From: Neodiprion pinetum
Taxonomy: Eukaryota; Arthropoda; Insecta; Hymenoptera; Diprionidae
Length of the DNA: 64,000 nucleotides
Direction of reading: 5' to 3'
Assembly: GCF_021155775.2 (NCBI RefSeq)
Contig: NC_060236.1
Coordinates: 16,852,519-16,916,518 of the forward strand
Shown piece after piece: positions 1-10,497 of the stretch. The translations under genes were made by a program, and so were the position numbers. Position 1 is the stretch's first letter. Every line of letters begins with the position of its first letter. Under the pieces are notes generated by a model. It searched no databases, was not told where the DNA came from, and saw only the letters and a list, made by a program, of their open reading frames with translations.

Positions 1-2600
1 TAGGCCGAACAATAATGTTGCCCGGAAGGAGGGTTGGGCTTTGTTGACGGAGCGTAGGAAGCTGCATCGCGTACACGCGCCTCCTTTTCTCAACGGTCCC
101 GGAGACCTCGGGACTTTTGCTCGCGGATGTAGCACGACGCGTGGTTGGTATATACTATAAGGATGGGTTGCCGTGAGGCTGAAGTCTGGGGTGGCAGCTG
201 GGGGTGACGGCACACACTCGGCTGTCTCCGTATTGATTCCGTTCTTGCTCTGGGGACGCGCTCACCCGCTGCTGCCACCCCCAGCCCCCGTCACCCCTTG
301 CCACATCCTGTGATCTGAATTCTTCCTATTTTCCGTACATCTTCCACCCACCCACCCATCCTGCGCCGTGCCTCGTCGCAGCCCCCTCGAACTTTATTTC
401 TTATCCGACATTGTTACCAGCGCACACCCTCCAGCATCCCATATCCAGCATCCCCCCACGCATATATATGTGTGTACATACGTATATACCATGTAGCGAA
501 CGCAACCAGCTAAAATTGTATCCGAGCCTAAGAAAAACCTGAGAGAACCAGACGGCTTGTCGTCCGTATCATTCCACGGTAGGACGGAGAGACTCCGTCG
601 GGTATTCGGTACTTCGACAGGCTTCGCTTTCGAAGATGCAAACGAATACTGCTGGGGCTTAAGCTTGTTATTGAATGGGCAAAATCAGCCAACTAACTCG
701 TTACGGAGGTCTCTTAATTCAGATCAAGTGTGCGACGTGGTAAGCCGAAGGCTACGAGCGCAAGATGTGTCTTTATTCCTTCCAGTTGTACTTCAAAGAA
801 ATTAATGCATACTGGCTTTTTCATTTTGCATTGCAGTGTACTCTTTTCAGTTAATCGCAATTGATTGTGATTTCTTTGAATCAATCATGGATTACGTGAT
901 ATTCGTAGTTCGACGCTACTCAGATCTTCATACTGCCAAATTCGAGGGGGTTGGAACACATTTAATCGTATTCCGATAGATTTCTAAATTTCTAGTGAAT
1001 TATCATGTGAATTTTGTATGATGCTTTGGACGTGGGGCCGTCAAATAAACTGAGGATCTTGAAGTACTGTGTAAAATAAGCTGCACGAAAGAGTCCCGAA
1101 TGCGTTAGTCGTTGCATTTTAAGCGGCTTCGTGATCCTGGTCATCGGTATATGTATATGAAGCAAGTAAGTAATGCTGCAGCACGACGTATCAAAGAAGG
1201 ATTTTTCATCATTCGAAAACCCTTTGTACTCCCAGTGCTGCGCGTATTATACACTTGAAGCTGGGTACACATGTGAAAGGGGAAAACACGTAGATAGAAA
1301 GGGAAGGGCGGGTGGCTTGAAGGAAATCAGCAGCAGCAGCGGTGGCGGCGAAGATGCGCGACAGAGAGGAACGGAGATACGCAGTTGGAGCGAGAGGCAG
1401 GCAGAGGGTGAGAGCCTATCCCGCAGTCCACCCCGTCGCCCACCCCGTGGAGAATTGATAGAGTAAAGAATGTTGCCCCCGGCTACACGTCCTATCCCGA
1501 GGATGAAATGGCGTTGGCCTCCCCCTAGCCAACCAGGGAATCGATCATACGTGATGCGAGTTTTATTTTTATTGGCGACGTCGGATAAAAGCGATACCAT
1601 GCGCCGAGAAAGCCGCACAAGAGGCCCACATGACCAAACCCTAGGACTTGGCTATCTTCAACCCGAACCTTATTCTCTTCGTGATTTTTTTCCGGTGTAC
1701 GTTAATTGGCTGGAGTTTGGAAGTACCGTTAAACCTCTAAATTCACAGTGGCCATATTTACATCATTCAGATTACAGACGGAACATCTGAACGAGGAGCC
1801 GACCACAGTATGGGCGTACAGAAGGAATCTTCTAGTGGGTTTACATTTTTTTACCTGATACTTGACTTGATCATTCGACTTAAGAAAGTAACGGCGATGA
1901 CTGGCAAGAACCGCAAATCATAGTATCGAAAACTATATTAAAAAGGACCTATTCATTTTTCCCTGATGACATTTCATAGTGACTACTTGGTATGAACGAT
2001 TTGATACTTCAAGTCTCATTGTAAGTATTACGATTCTGTGCGCATAACATGCAGTGTTCCATCTTGTCCATTCGATGATGGAAATATCTCGAGGGTAGCT
2101 GAGAATTTCAGATGAGAAATATTAAGGATGAGTGAAATGTGTATGCAGAAATAAACGTTGCTAAAGAGAGAAAAAAAGTGGAATGAATGCATAAAAAGAT
2201 GTTTGCCAAATCCTTGGATTCTTTGCAATGTACTTGAAAGCGACGCGCACTTGACTTGACAGGCGAGTTGTAATATTTCTATTATAATGAAACCAGACCG
2301 AGGAAGTGGAGTTTTTCCCTCCCATACTTTTCTGCCGCTTATATTCTCTTCTCCTTCTTTCTTAAGCCACACTTCCACACCGGTAGACTTTCGGAGATCT
2401 TGGCTTGTAAACTTTGTGGACTTTATAAACTTATCCGAAGCTATATACTACACTCATGCAGGTCGTATAAAGTCCGATGCTTTGCTGTTCACCTTTCACT
2501 GTCACGTATAGTACGATGGATACTGAGTGGGTAAAATGGAATCGCGACACGAGTAGCGACACTCTGACAGAAAGACGAACATGCGGTGAAAAAAGTGTGG
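1..2600. other. No recognisable gene; mixed non-coding DNA
   Basis: I see no gene here. The stretch holds a TA/CA-rich simple tract near 460-490 and a GC-rich patch at about 1260-1500 that is open in several frames on both strands, which is what GC-rich non-coding DNA does. A GTAAGT at about 1166 and another at about 2020 each have a possible upstream acceptor, but the implied exons are about 40 nt and unsupported. Confidence 0.5.
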
Positions 2601-2625
2601 TGATCAAATTGACCAGCGTGAACTA

Positions 2626-2769
2626 GGGGAGAGGTGGGCAAAATGAGCCCCTCGAGAGAGAAATAATCTTAAACCAATTTCGACAACACGATTTTTTTGT
2701 CCTTGGCCTAAAAAGACATTTTAAGCGTTATCGACATTGCACTGGGGCTCGTTTAGCCCGCCTCTCCTC
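2626..2769. mobile_element. 144-bp MITE with about 28-bp imperfect TIRs and TA duplication
   Basis: The left end GGGGAGAGGTGGGCAAAATG and the reverse complement of the right end GAGGAGAGGCGGGCTAAACG match at all but a few positions, and both continue into GAGCCCC. TA flanks both sides (2624-2625 and 2770-2771). The interior is short, AT-rich and non-coding. The structure is a non-autonomous DNA transposon using a TA target. The superfamily cannot be assigned from the ends alone. Confidence 0.72.
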
Positions 2770-2823
2770 TACTGTGGAACAATTTTTGTGGCCGGTTCGA
2801 AAATTTATCATCAAATAGTCATA

Positions 2824-3063
2824 CAGTGAAGTGAAATAATGTTGGATCGACACCAGACCGTATGGACATGACATCAGATGGTATTAGATTTGACATTGAA
2901 TAGTATCATACCAACATAAAATAGTGTTAGATTGACAATGACATGAGATAGTGTTATATTGGCATAGGATGGTGTTATAATTGACATCGAGTAGTCAAAG
3001 ATTGGCATCAGATACTGTTAGCTTGACACCAAAACCATAGCCTACGCCGATTGTTTTCTTACA
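2824..3063 (-). mobile_element. MITE of the 21-bp-repeat family, copy 1
   Basis: The copy begins TA-CAGTGAAGTG and ends in a degenerate version of the family's ACACCGAAATTTTTCTCACA terminus. Its interior holds diverged copies of a unit of about 21 bp, seen here as the reverse complement of GATGTCAATCTAACACTATC. It lies in the opposite orientation to the next copy at 3753-4076. The right boundary is approximate because the terminal bases have decayed. Confidence 0.55.
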
Positions 3064-3119
3064 TTACGAAAGGCTAGATTTCCATCCTTCATTCCGCACC
3101 CTCATTTCTCTAATTTGGT

Positions 3120-3720
3120 TTAGGGGGTCATGGCCTTGGCCCAGTCACTAATTGCCCTGGCAGAATGCGGCTGAAGAGTATCTCGATTCGGCACATCGAG
3201 CCGCGATTGCGATTCAAATCGCAGAGAGCATAAACGCGACTTTCCCGGCCTACGTGACGGGGTTGTCATGGCGACGAAACCGAATTCCATGGACACGCGG
3301 CAGTCCGCGCGGTTCGAATACGCAGGGTGCTTCTTCACGAGGACGGGGATCCTGATTGGGCGCGATTCTTCTCTACAAGGGGTGAAGTAGTGAGCGTGGG
3401 TGGGTATTGGCAAGGGGATTCTGGCCCAGCCTGCCACGTGTGCATTTGTGTCTCTCACTTGTCAGTCGAACGCGGAATGCTCAGCTACGAGAAGGTCCCT
3501 TTCTTCCGCTTGCTCGACACAGCCTTCCGCTGTTATAGTTATCCAGTTTCAAAAGACATCGCGTGTTCGCTCATATTGTGATTCAACGCCATCGAGCGAC
3601 TGTCGAAGCAGTGAATTTTTCAGAATGGAATGTTCAAATTTGATCACGTTCTTTTTATCTACAAAAGCCAGTGAAATGTGCGCGTGGATTGTCGAACAAC
3701 AAAGGAGGAGGTTACAACAA
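3120..3720. other. GC-rich spacer between two MITE copies
   Basis: This GC-rich stretch is open in several overlapping frames on both strands. No frame shows a recognisable domain or convincing splice sites, so I treat it as non-coding. Confidence 0.4.
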
Positions 3721-3752
3721 ATTGAGTTGAATCTTCGTGCCTGGCTGTTCAT

Positions 3753-4076
3753 ACCGTACGTACAATGAGACGTGGACTATTATGAACTATGTAATTTGGT
3801 GTCAATTGACCACTATCTGATGTTGTATTTAGCACTATCCGATATCAATTCAATACCGTCTCATGTGAATCTAACATCACCTGATGTAAATGTAATACTA
3901 TCCGATGTCAATTCAACGCTATATGGTGGCAATCAAACGCTATTTGATGTCAATTTAACACTAAACACCGTGAACTTAACACTGTTCAATGTTATTTCCA
4001 AATTGAGAGCACAAAATATTCTTTACTAGTCCATACCGGTAAACTCTGTTTAATTTTAACACGACTATTTTTTTCA
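3753..4076 (+). mobile_element. MITE of the 21-bp-repeat family, copy 2 with a clean tandem array
   Basis: The left part aligns with the reverse complement of the 48.2-kb copy around the shared string TGTAATTTGGTGT. The right end is TTTTTTCAGTG followed by TA. Between them, 3798-3987 is a head-to-tail array of nine units, eight of 21 bp and one of 22 bp, with consensus close to GATGTCAATCTAACACTATC. Because 21 is a multiple of three, the array reads as a repeated heptapeptide (DVNLTLF-like) over 3772-4029. I judge that frame a by-product, not a gene. Confidence 0.65.
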
Positions 4077-4079
4077 GTG

Positions 4080-5367
4080 TAGATTGGAGAATAAAAAAAC
4101 TCGTCCATGATCAAGGCTTCTTTCAGTGCGGATTTTATTTCATCATGGTAATATTACGCCACGGGCGCTGTTATAGAAAGAAATATATATTATATAACTC
4201 GCCTTGAATCTTCGTTCGTTCGCAACAAGTTACACAGAGGAGCCTCCGCGGTTTTGTATGATCAAGTTGATTAAACTCGAAAGTCTGATATCACGCGGTA
4301 GCATCGCGCGGAGGAAAAGAGCTAACGTACGCAAAGTGTCGCTCTGTTGGCTTAAGATATAACGTAACCCCAGCCTCATTTCTCTTCGCTCTTTTGCCGT
4401 TTTATCGATATTTTTCTTCAGCAAAGAAAACTGAAAAATTGCCGATCGTGTGAAGCTTATAAATTACAAACACTACCTTTCGAACACATACAGCAATATA
4501 CAATTTGTAATCTACTAAATTTTGATCGATCACATGATATTTGAGCTACGTTTTTTGGGTTTCTAGATGATTTCATCGTGCATACAAATATGAACTCCTT
4601 TAATTTGACATATTGTAGGGTATATTTGCCATTAAATCTGATTAGTTTAGCAGGTTGATGAACTAAGAATCAATACTTTTTTGCTTACCTTGGTTTATCA
4701 AATTCCCGTATTCGTTCACTTTAAAAATTTTCCTGCCAACGCCAGTGAAAATAAATACTAACCTATCTCGAGCCTAATCGACTTCTCATTTCAAATCGCT
4801 TCGAAATGGTTTAAAACTAAACAGATGTTTTCGAATTCATTCCACTATGTTATGTCACTCAAACGACTGTCTTCTATAATCTCGCTAGAATACTTTTTCT
4901 GATCACCTTAGTATCAGCGAATATTCGATTTTCAAATGTTGCACTGAGATTGCTTTTGATTGAAGAATAACAATACTAAATTATACATTCACAGAAAAAA
5001 TCTTCCGCCGTCGGAAGACATTTGTTTTAAAAATTTCTCAACGTTCGACTACCGTATAATGATGTTAACATGAAGACGTAATCCTGACTGCAAATTCTTC
5101 GTCATAAATAATTTGCCTCGAGAAGTGTATCAGAATAGGTTCTTCGGTCTTTAAACTAAAATATTAAAAATTGTAATTCCTTGCGTTCTTTGGCACCAAA
5201 AACTGTGAAAAAATTAAACTATAATCAATATCAACGAATTAATGGATACTTCTGTACTTGGAGTAGATTTTTTGTTCGTTCGATACATTTATGAAGACGA
5301 AACCACGTTTGACTGATCAGGAATGCTACTCAGTGCGGAAAATAAAAAGAACCATTCTGTTTTTCAG
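4080..5367. other. AT-rich non-coding DNA
   Basis: I see no gene. The stretch includes a short palindromic dispersed motif at 4783-4817. It also includes one minus-strand exon-like segment (4689-4732) with donor GTAAGC and acceptor GGCAG, open in one frame only (KIFKVNEYGNLINQ), which I cannot confirm. Confidence 0.45.
4783..4817. repeat. Short palindromic dispersed repeat, copy A
   Basis: The core CATTTCAAATC followed by GAAATGGTTTAAAA is nearly self-complementary (ATTTCAAATC/GAAAT). It recurs at 10124-10158 with two substitutions in the centre and similar flanks. It is probably a remnant of a small element. Confidence 0.45.
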
Positions 5368-5421
5368 GAGGAGCCTCGTCTCCCCCGAAAGCCGTTGTCA
5401 CACTTTCAACCAGGAAAGCGG
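5368..5421 (+). CDS. Candidate internal exon of 54 nt, unknown gene
   Basis: A strong acceptor (CATTCTGTTTTTCAG) is followed by 54 nt and a consensus donor (GCGG then GTGAGTTTT). The length is exactly 18 codons and all three frames are open. One of them reads GASSPPKAVVTLSTRKA, the most protein-like. If real, it is an internal microexon of a plus-strand gene with very long introns. A (CCT)n microsatellite follows 190 bp downstream. No partner exon with matching phase is identifiable, and a chance combination of acceptor and donor is a serious alternative. Confidence 0.33.
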
Positions 5422-5613
5422 GTGAGTTTTACTGATAGCAAGAAAAGCGAGCGAGCGACGAACCTCCTGTTTATTTAGCCGGAAGTCCGTTCATAAATCA
5501 GGCTGTTTTCGAGTCTCTCGTGTGAAATATGATAATAGATATGAGACCGATGGATGCGCGCGGTTGAAAGGGTAGTAAATCCCTGCAGAAGAGCTCGAAC
5601 TTCTTCTCCTGTT

Positions 5614-5702
5614 CTTCCTCCTCCTCCTCCTCCTCCTCCTCCTCCTCCTCCTCCTCCTCCTCCTCCTCCTCCTCCTCCTCCTCTTCTTCTTCTTCATCTT
5701 CA
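5614..5702 (+). repeat. (CCT)n microsatellite running into (TTC)n
   Basis: About 23 uninterrupted CCT/TCC units are followed by TTC and ATC units. The tract produces spurious poly-Pro, poly-Glu and poly-Arg frames on the two strands. It is probably highly length-polymorphic. Confidence 0.97.
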
Positions 5703-5829
5703 TCTCTGTTCCCTCTCGCCACCGCCAGCTTGTACCGCACACAGCAGCTCCCAACACTCCGCCCAAGGAAGTATGACGTATATACGTATACATGTGTATA
5801 TATATAACCTTACTTGAGCGCGAGTTTAG

Positions 5830-8030
5830 CTAAAAGTTTGCAGATTATTCATGCAAAGTACGCTGAATAACCAGAGAGTGAACTTGCTGAATAAATATAT
5901 TTCGTTGCTGGTTTTTGACACGGTGTGCGGGCAAAAGGCAACGAAACATGTAAAACTGACTACACCGCCTTGCGAATTGCATTCTATAATTTAAGAATAT
6001 TAGGCGATGCAATATTTCGCCTACGTTAATTCGTGCAGCAATTTTTACTAGCGGATAGGAACCATTTTCGGACGAGAAACCGATGTTTTAAACCCTTTCT
6101 TAGATAGTCTGTACAATTATTGATCGTTCTCGTGTAGCTGTGAACCTTTGTTTACATGATAAATTTCACTACTTTATTTTTTATGTGTCAGTTCACGGCT
6201 GTTTCACTTTTGTTTTTCACAACTGCGTCGCAGCTTTTCACAGTACTTTTCATCATTATTCGGAAAAACAACTTTACATCACTCATATCGTATTTTCAGG
6301 GTATCTATATTAGACGGTATCAATTAAGTGTGTTCAAAAGTGACAGAAGCTAAGTGAAAATTTTTGTATTGGTTTACATTGAATCTCATGCATATAAGTT
6401 AAAATTATGAATAGTATAAAAATAAAAAATATATATTATATTTGGATTGAAACTGGAAAAATTTGTCGACATACCACGTAACAGAAATCTATTCGCGTCG
6501 ATATTTGGAAGAAAAACGAATATTTCATCTGGATAGTTTCAAGTTCCTGCTTTTGTAAATGAAACAAAATGAAACGTTTTGATTTTGAGTTTTTTTTTTT
6601 AAATCTAATAACTCGGAAACATCTAACCAGTTCTAAAGTATGAGGACTCACGTTAACTCAGACCAAAATCATCAGGAATATTTTTTTTTCAGTAATATGT
6701 AATCAGTTTTAGGTTAGGGGAACCGGATCGATTAAAAAAAAATCATTAAAAGCGTTCCCCAATACCTGAGATGTTATTGTTGGAATTTTTTTTTTCGTGT
6801 TAATCATTCCAATAAATCGAAAACTGTGCAAGGCTGATTGAACCTAACTCAAATCGTTTCTTGGTTAGAAGAAGTCACGTGATTTGGGAGCAAAATAATA
6901 AAAATTCATTGGTCGATTTTGGAGGTATCATCATAAAAAAATTGATCGAGCACACAACCAGCCGTCCGTACAAAAATGGTCGAAGAGGATTTTCTGGATC
7001 TAAGGACGCGTAGATCCGGCAAAAACTGAACTTTCGATTTTCGTCATGATATTGTCAATTTCTGTAGTCTGACCTGATTCTTCTCCAAAAATAGCTCAGA
7101 AAAAGTTCGAAAGAAAAAAAGGATGCTTCGTTTACCCTGACATTATAACAGATTCGTCGTCAGGGCGATTTCCCGATGTCGGCAGACGCAGTTTTTCCCG
7201 CTGTACGAAAAAGCGTTTACCCGTCGGTACATTCCTCATTCTTTATTGCTCGTTCTCATTTGAGAAGAGAGGCTCGCGTACGATCAACTTCGATAAATGG
7301 TTAAGGTAGGTCGGGCCGTCGCCCTCGCCCACAAGATCCCGTCACACTATCCGCCTCCTCTTTTCTCCCCTCCGCCCCTCCAGCTCCTCTCATTCATTCC
7401 GCAATCTTTTTAAGACTTTGAGATGGCTGGCGTCGAGACGCTTCCCGGGTTCCTCCTTCTCCGCCGCCACACTTGGAGCCAGGGGTGTATTAATAAAAAC
7501 GCACATCACATCATATCATCCCCTTGCCATACCGAGTCACCCCAAGAATCACCCGGAGCTGCTCCTCCAGCCACCTTCACTTCCATCTCCGCCATCGCCT
7601 TATACTTCGTATCATCGAGAAACGAGGCGCGGAGAAAACGGGACGTTGGTGGGGAAAAGGGGGACGGAAAATGGGGATGCGGGACTCTGAGCCTTCTTCT
7701 CTTGCGAGAGGGTACATCTTCGCATCTCGAGTGGAAGACGCCGTTCCTGTACATACATATATACATATGTATATACTGTTTTCCTTTTGAATACATATTT
7801 TTCCCGACGTTCTGTGTCTCTCTTTTATCATTTCACTTCCATTGAATTTTCGTTTATTTGTTGACTTTTTCCAACACCAAAGCATTTTTTCGTTTCTTCT
7901 TTTTTTTTTTATTATTTCATCTTCTTTATTCTTCTTTATTCGCCGTCCTCGCGACGCGAGGTAAATTTACAAGAACGCGGGATACCGAGAGAAAGCGGTG
8001 AACCTTACAATTAGCAGGGTTAACTACCAT
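5830..8030. other. Non-coding stretch with GC-rich patch at 7310-7740
   Basis: I see no supported gene. There is a 7-bp GGGGAAC/GTTCCCC hairpin at about 6718-6760, homopolymer A/T runs, and a TA/CA palindromic tract at about 7750-7780. The GC-rich patch is open in several frames on both strands, none with a domain or a distinct coding pattern. It could contain a promoter, but no TATA box or clear initiator stands out. Confidence 0.4.
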
Positions 8031-8032
8031 CC

Positions 8033-8392
8033 GCGCATGCGCAAAACGATCGAACTCTATTGGACGGCGAGATCCTATCGCGTGGATATTTTCATCTGCC
8101 AGGCAGGGGAGCCTGCTTAATTCACTTGAAACGAGGCACGAGATGTCGAATTTTCACGCGTCGAGTAATGAATTGAAATTACGTTGTTACGACGACTTGT
8201 AGCAGGCATCAGTCACCAGGCACTGGATAATAAAGGTTCGCCTAGTCATCCGTAAACACTACGTAAACTATTCGAAATCTGCTCCACCGGAAAAATGCTT
8301 CAATCATCTACATAACCTCCGCGAGCCGAGTTTGACAGCTGATCTTCGGATGGCCAGCCTGCGTTAAAAGAAGACAAATCTCGCGCATGCGC
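8033..8392 (-). repeat. Dispersed repeat bounded by two GCGCATGCGC palindromes, copy at 8 kb
   Basis: The 10-bp palindrome GCGCATGCGC lies at 8033-8042 and 8383-8392. On the minus strand, the sequence just after the second palindrome contains GCAGGCTGGCCATCC, then TCAGCTGTCAAAC. The same blocks occur in the same order and spacing on the plus strand at 45775-45860, again with a palindrome pair (45775 and 46095). The two loci are therefore homologous copies of one element. Translated in the matching frame both give R-M-R...QAGHP, but the remainder diverges. Confidence 0.6.
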
Positions 8393-8559
8393 AGACGGAC
8401 GTTCAATTTGGCAAGTTCACCGTTTACTCGCGGTGTATCAACAAATTTATTTTCTCGGATCGCACATTTGAAGAAACATATACCTATTGATTCATCATTG
8501 CCTAGTGCAAATAGAAGGTTGAAGTTTGTAACGTTGATGTAACGACGTGTGTGAAACAA

Positions 8560-9459
8560 TATTCCAATTTTTCTAACGTAAGAATATTTTTAGAGGGGTT
8601 GAGTTTTCAATGTATGATCATATTATTACTGTGTTACAGTTCAATGATTCTTATACCCTCTGCTATAGTTATGTTGTGTGTAAGTGACTAGTTTTGCAAA
8701 AAAGTCGAGTTTACGATGATTTTGGAAACTTTAATCTCATTCCCGAACGCCCGGATCTCAGAGAAACATGAACTCGAGTTTTGCTCACAAAGGCTGGTGA
8801 TACGATGTCTGAGAAAGGTGTGATTCTGGATTCAGGGTGAATTATAAAATTCTAAAAACTGTTCAAGGGGCCTATCACGAACTTTCTTCCAACTAGGAAA
8901 TACTCTGTCAATGGATTTATGTATATAATTTATTTCCCTCAATGATTTTCGCGGTACTTGATTCTCCGTGTAGTGGAAAAGTTATACCGTGAAATATGTC
9001 GAAACGGTTCGAAAATAAATTACATTTGTCGACATAAAATTTGATTTTGAGAGTCAGCCTGTGCCACTCATTATAAAAATAAATCTGATCTATAAATGTT
9101 TGAAAACAGTCGCGGTTTGGTTGGGAATATATGCGGCGTACACATTCATCAGCTTTTGTTATAACTTTTTTTGGGATTTCATAAAACAGAGGAAACACAA
9201 ACGAAAGATTAGTTTCATCATGAAAATTCGTAGTTAAATATGTTGACAAAGTTTACAGATTCATAAAAAGTTTAGCCATTCTTTAACACAATGGCGCAAA
9301 ATTTTTCTCCACGTAACAAAAAAGTATATGCTATTCGTCATCTAATATCCTGTTCGTCATTACTCTCGTTTAGGCAATTTTCTTTCCTTTTCTTTTTTCA
9401 TATATTGTATGTAAATTTTACGATATTCCAGAGGTATTATTTCAAGACTGCGGAGTAAA
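8560..9459. other. AT-rich non-coding DNA
   Basis: I see no gene, repeat array or promoter that I can support. The 110-codon minus-strand open frame in 8917-9249 shows no recognisable motif and lies in low-complexity AT-rich sequence. Confidence 0.4.
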
Positions 9460-9850
9460 ATCGGCTGCAGAAGAACAGTTGAGATGAAAATGAGGGCTCG
9501 ACGCGATCCCGGGAGCGAAGTTCGAGATGATATTTGTCGGGTAAACTTTTCCCGGAGTCTGCAGCGCAGCGGCGAGAGGCGGCAGAGTCTCGAGTTGAGC
9601 GGGTCGGGAAACCTAATTAGAAGTTATATCCCACTTTAACACGGTGACACAGTTGAAGCGGGTGACCCTGCTCTTGATAATAGTTCACGTCTCTGGGAAA
9701 CGGCACCCTTGAAATTAATTAAGCAACGCGAGGCGCCGCGGCGCCGGCGTAGAGACGCCTGCCCTCGAAACCCTACGTTTAAAATTGCCATCACCATGCT
9801 GCACTCTCGCTATCTCGCTTCAGGCGCTGCATAACAACGACCGCATTCCG
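9460..9850. promoter_or_regulatory. GC-rich island, possible cis-regulatory element
   Basis: A sharply GC- and CpG-rich block (including GGCGCCGCGGCGCCGGCG-like sequence near 9735-9750) is set in AT-rich DNA. It also holds homeodomain-type TAAT cores (CCTAATTAG and AAATTAATTAAG). It has no long open frame and no splice pair. This composition is typical of insect enhancers or promoters, but the assignment is inference from base composition and motif content only. Confidence 0.22.
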
Positions 9851-10123
9851 CTCTTCGCGTATATGTAGAGAAATTTCTGGTTCTTATTGGAATACACCTT
9901 TCAACTGATTTAATTTTTTATTTATATTTAAGAAAATTTTATTATCGTAAGAGGAAAATACAGCTACGGGTGGAAAATGAAAATAAATACCATTACGAGG
10001 TAGTCGAATATTGAGAAATCATCCAATAATAATTTATTCATACCTAATTACTAGGATGGTTTGTCAGAAAATTCAAGATAAATGAATTATACGAGAATTG
10101 TGATCGAAATATTAGGCATAGAT

Positions 10124-10158
10124 CTTTTCATTTCAAATCATTTTGAAATGGTTAAAAA
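10124..10158. repeat. Short palindromic dispersed repeat, copy B
   Basis: This is the second copy of the motif at 4783-4817: CATTTCAAATCATTTTGAAA followed by TGGTTAAAAA. The copy is a better palindrome than copy A. Confidence 0.45.
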
Positions 10159-10440
10159 TCTAGTATATTCGCTTGATTTCACCACAGGATATGTGAATTT
10201 TGTAAGAGAAATCGATTTTCACAAATTCACCGAAACAAATTTTCTAGTTTATTAACCCTTACCCTGTCACATGGTTTTCGGTATAAGTTGGTTGTTATAT
10301 GGGGTTTTTCACTTCTTACGTTTACGTTAGCTATCTTAAAGTGCTCCAAAAATTTTGAAAAAATTCAGTCATATTTTTACTTGTAGAAAATTTTATTGTC
10401 GTTTCAAAATCATTCAAATCAGTTTAATGACCTGACGGTC

Positions 10441-10497
10441 GTTTATTCCCGGATTGTGCAAAAAGCAGAGTGCACGATCAGGGTTTTGGGAATAAAA
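10441..10497. repeat. Imperfect hairpin
   Basis: TTTATTCCC at the left pairs with GGGAATAAA at the right, and GTGCA pairs with TGCAC inside. The result is an interrupted stem of about 57 bp. It may be a decayed foldback element or a chance hairpin. Confidence 0.4.

Noticed and set aside
3772..4029. 85-codon frame as a real repeat protein
   Set aside because: The frame coincides with a 21-bp tandem array inside a MITE and has no promoter or splice support. The other copies of the array are broken by indels. Kept only as a finding.
5491..5817. Open frames of poly-Arg, poly-Glu and poly-Pro on both strands
   Set aside because: They are translations of the (CCT)n microsatellite and end in unrelated sequence.
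5810..5875. Minus-strand segment with strong acceptor CTGGTTATTCAG and donor GTAAGG
   Set aside because: All three frames contain stops, so it cannot be an internal coding exon.
6700..6860. TTAGG-type strings as telomeric repeats
   Set aside because: Isolated single occurrences (AGGTTAGGGG, CCTAAC), not a tandem array.
7418..7885. 140-codon plus-strand frame and companions in the GC-rich patch
   Set aside because: Composition-driven: five overlapping frames on both strands are open, with low-complexity translations.
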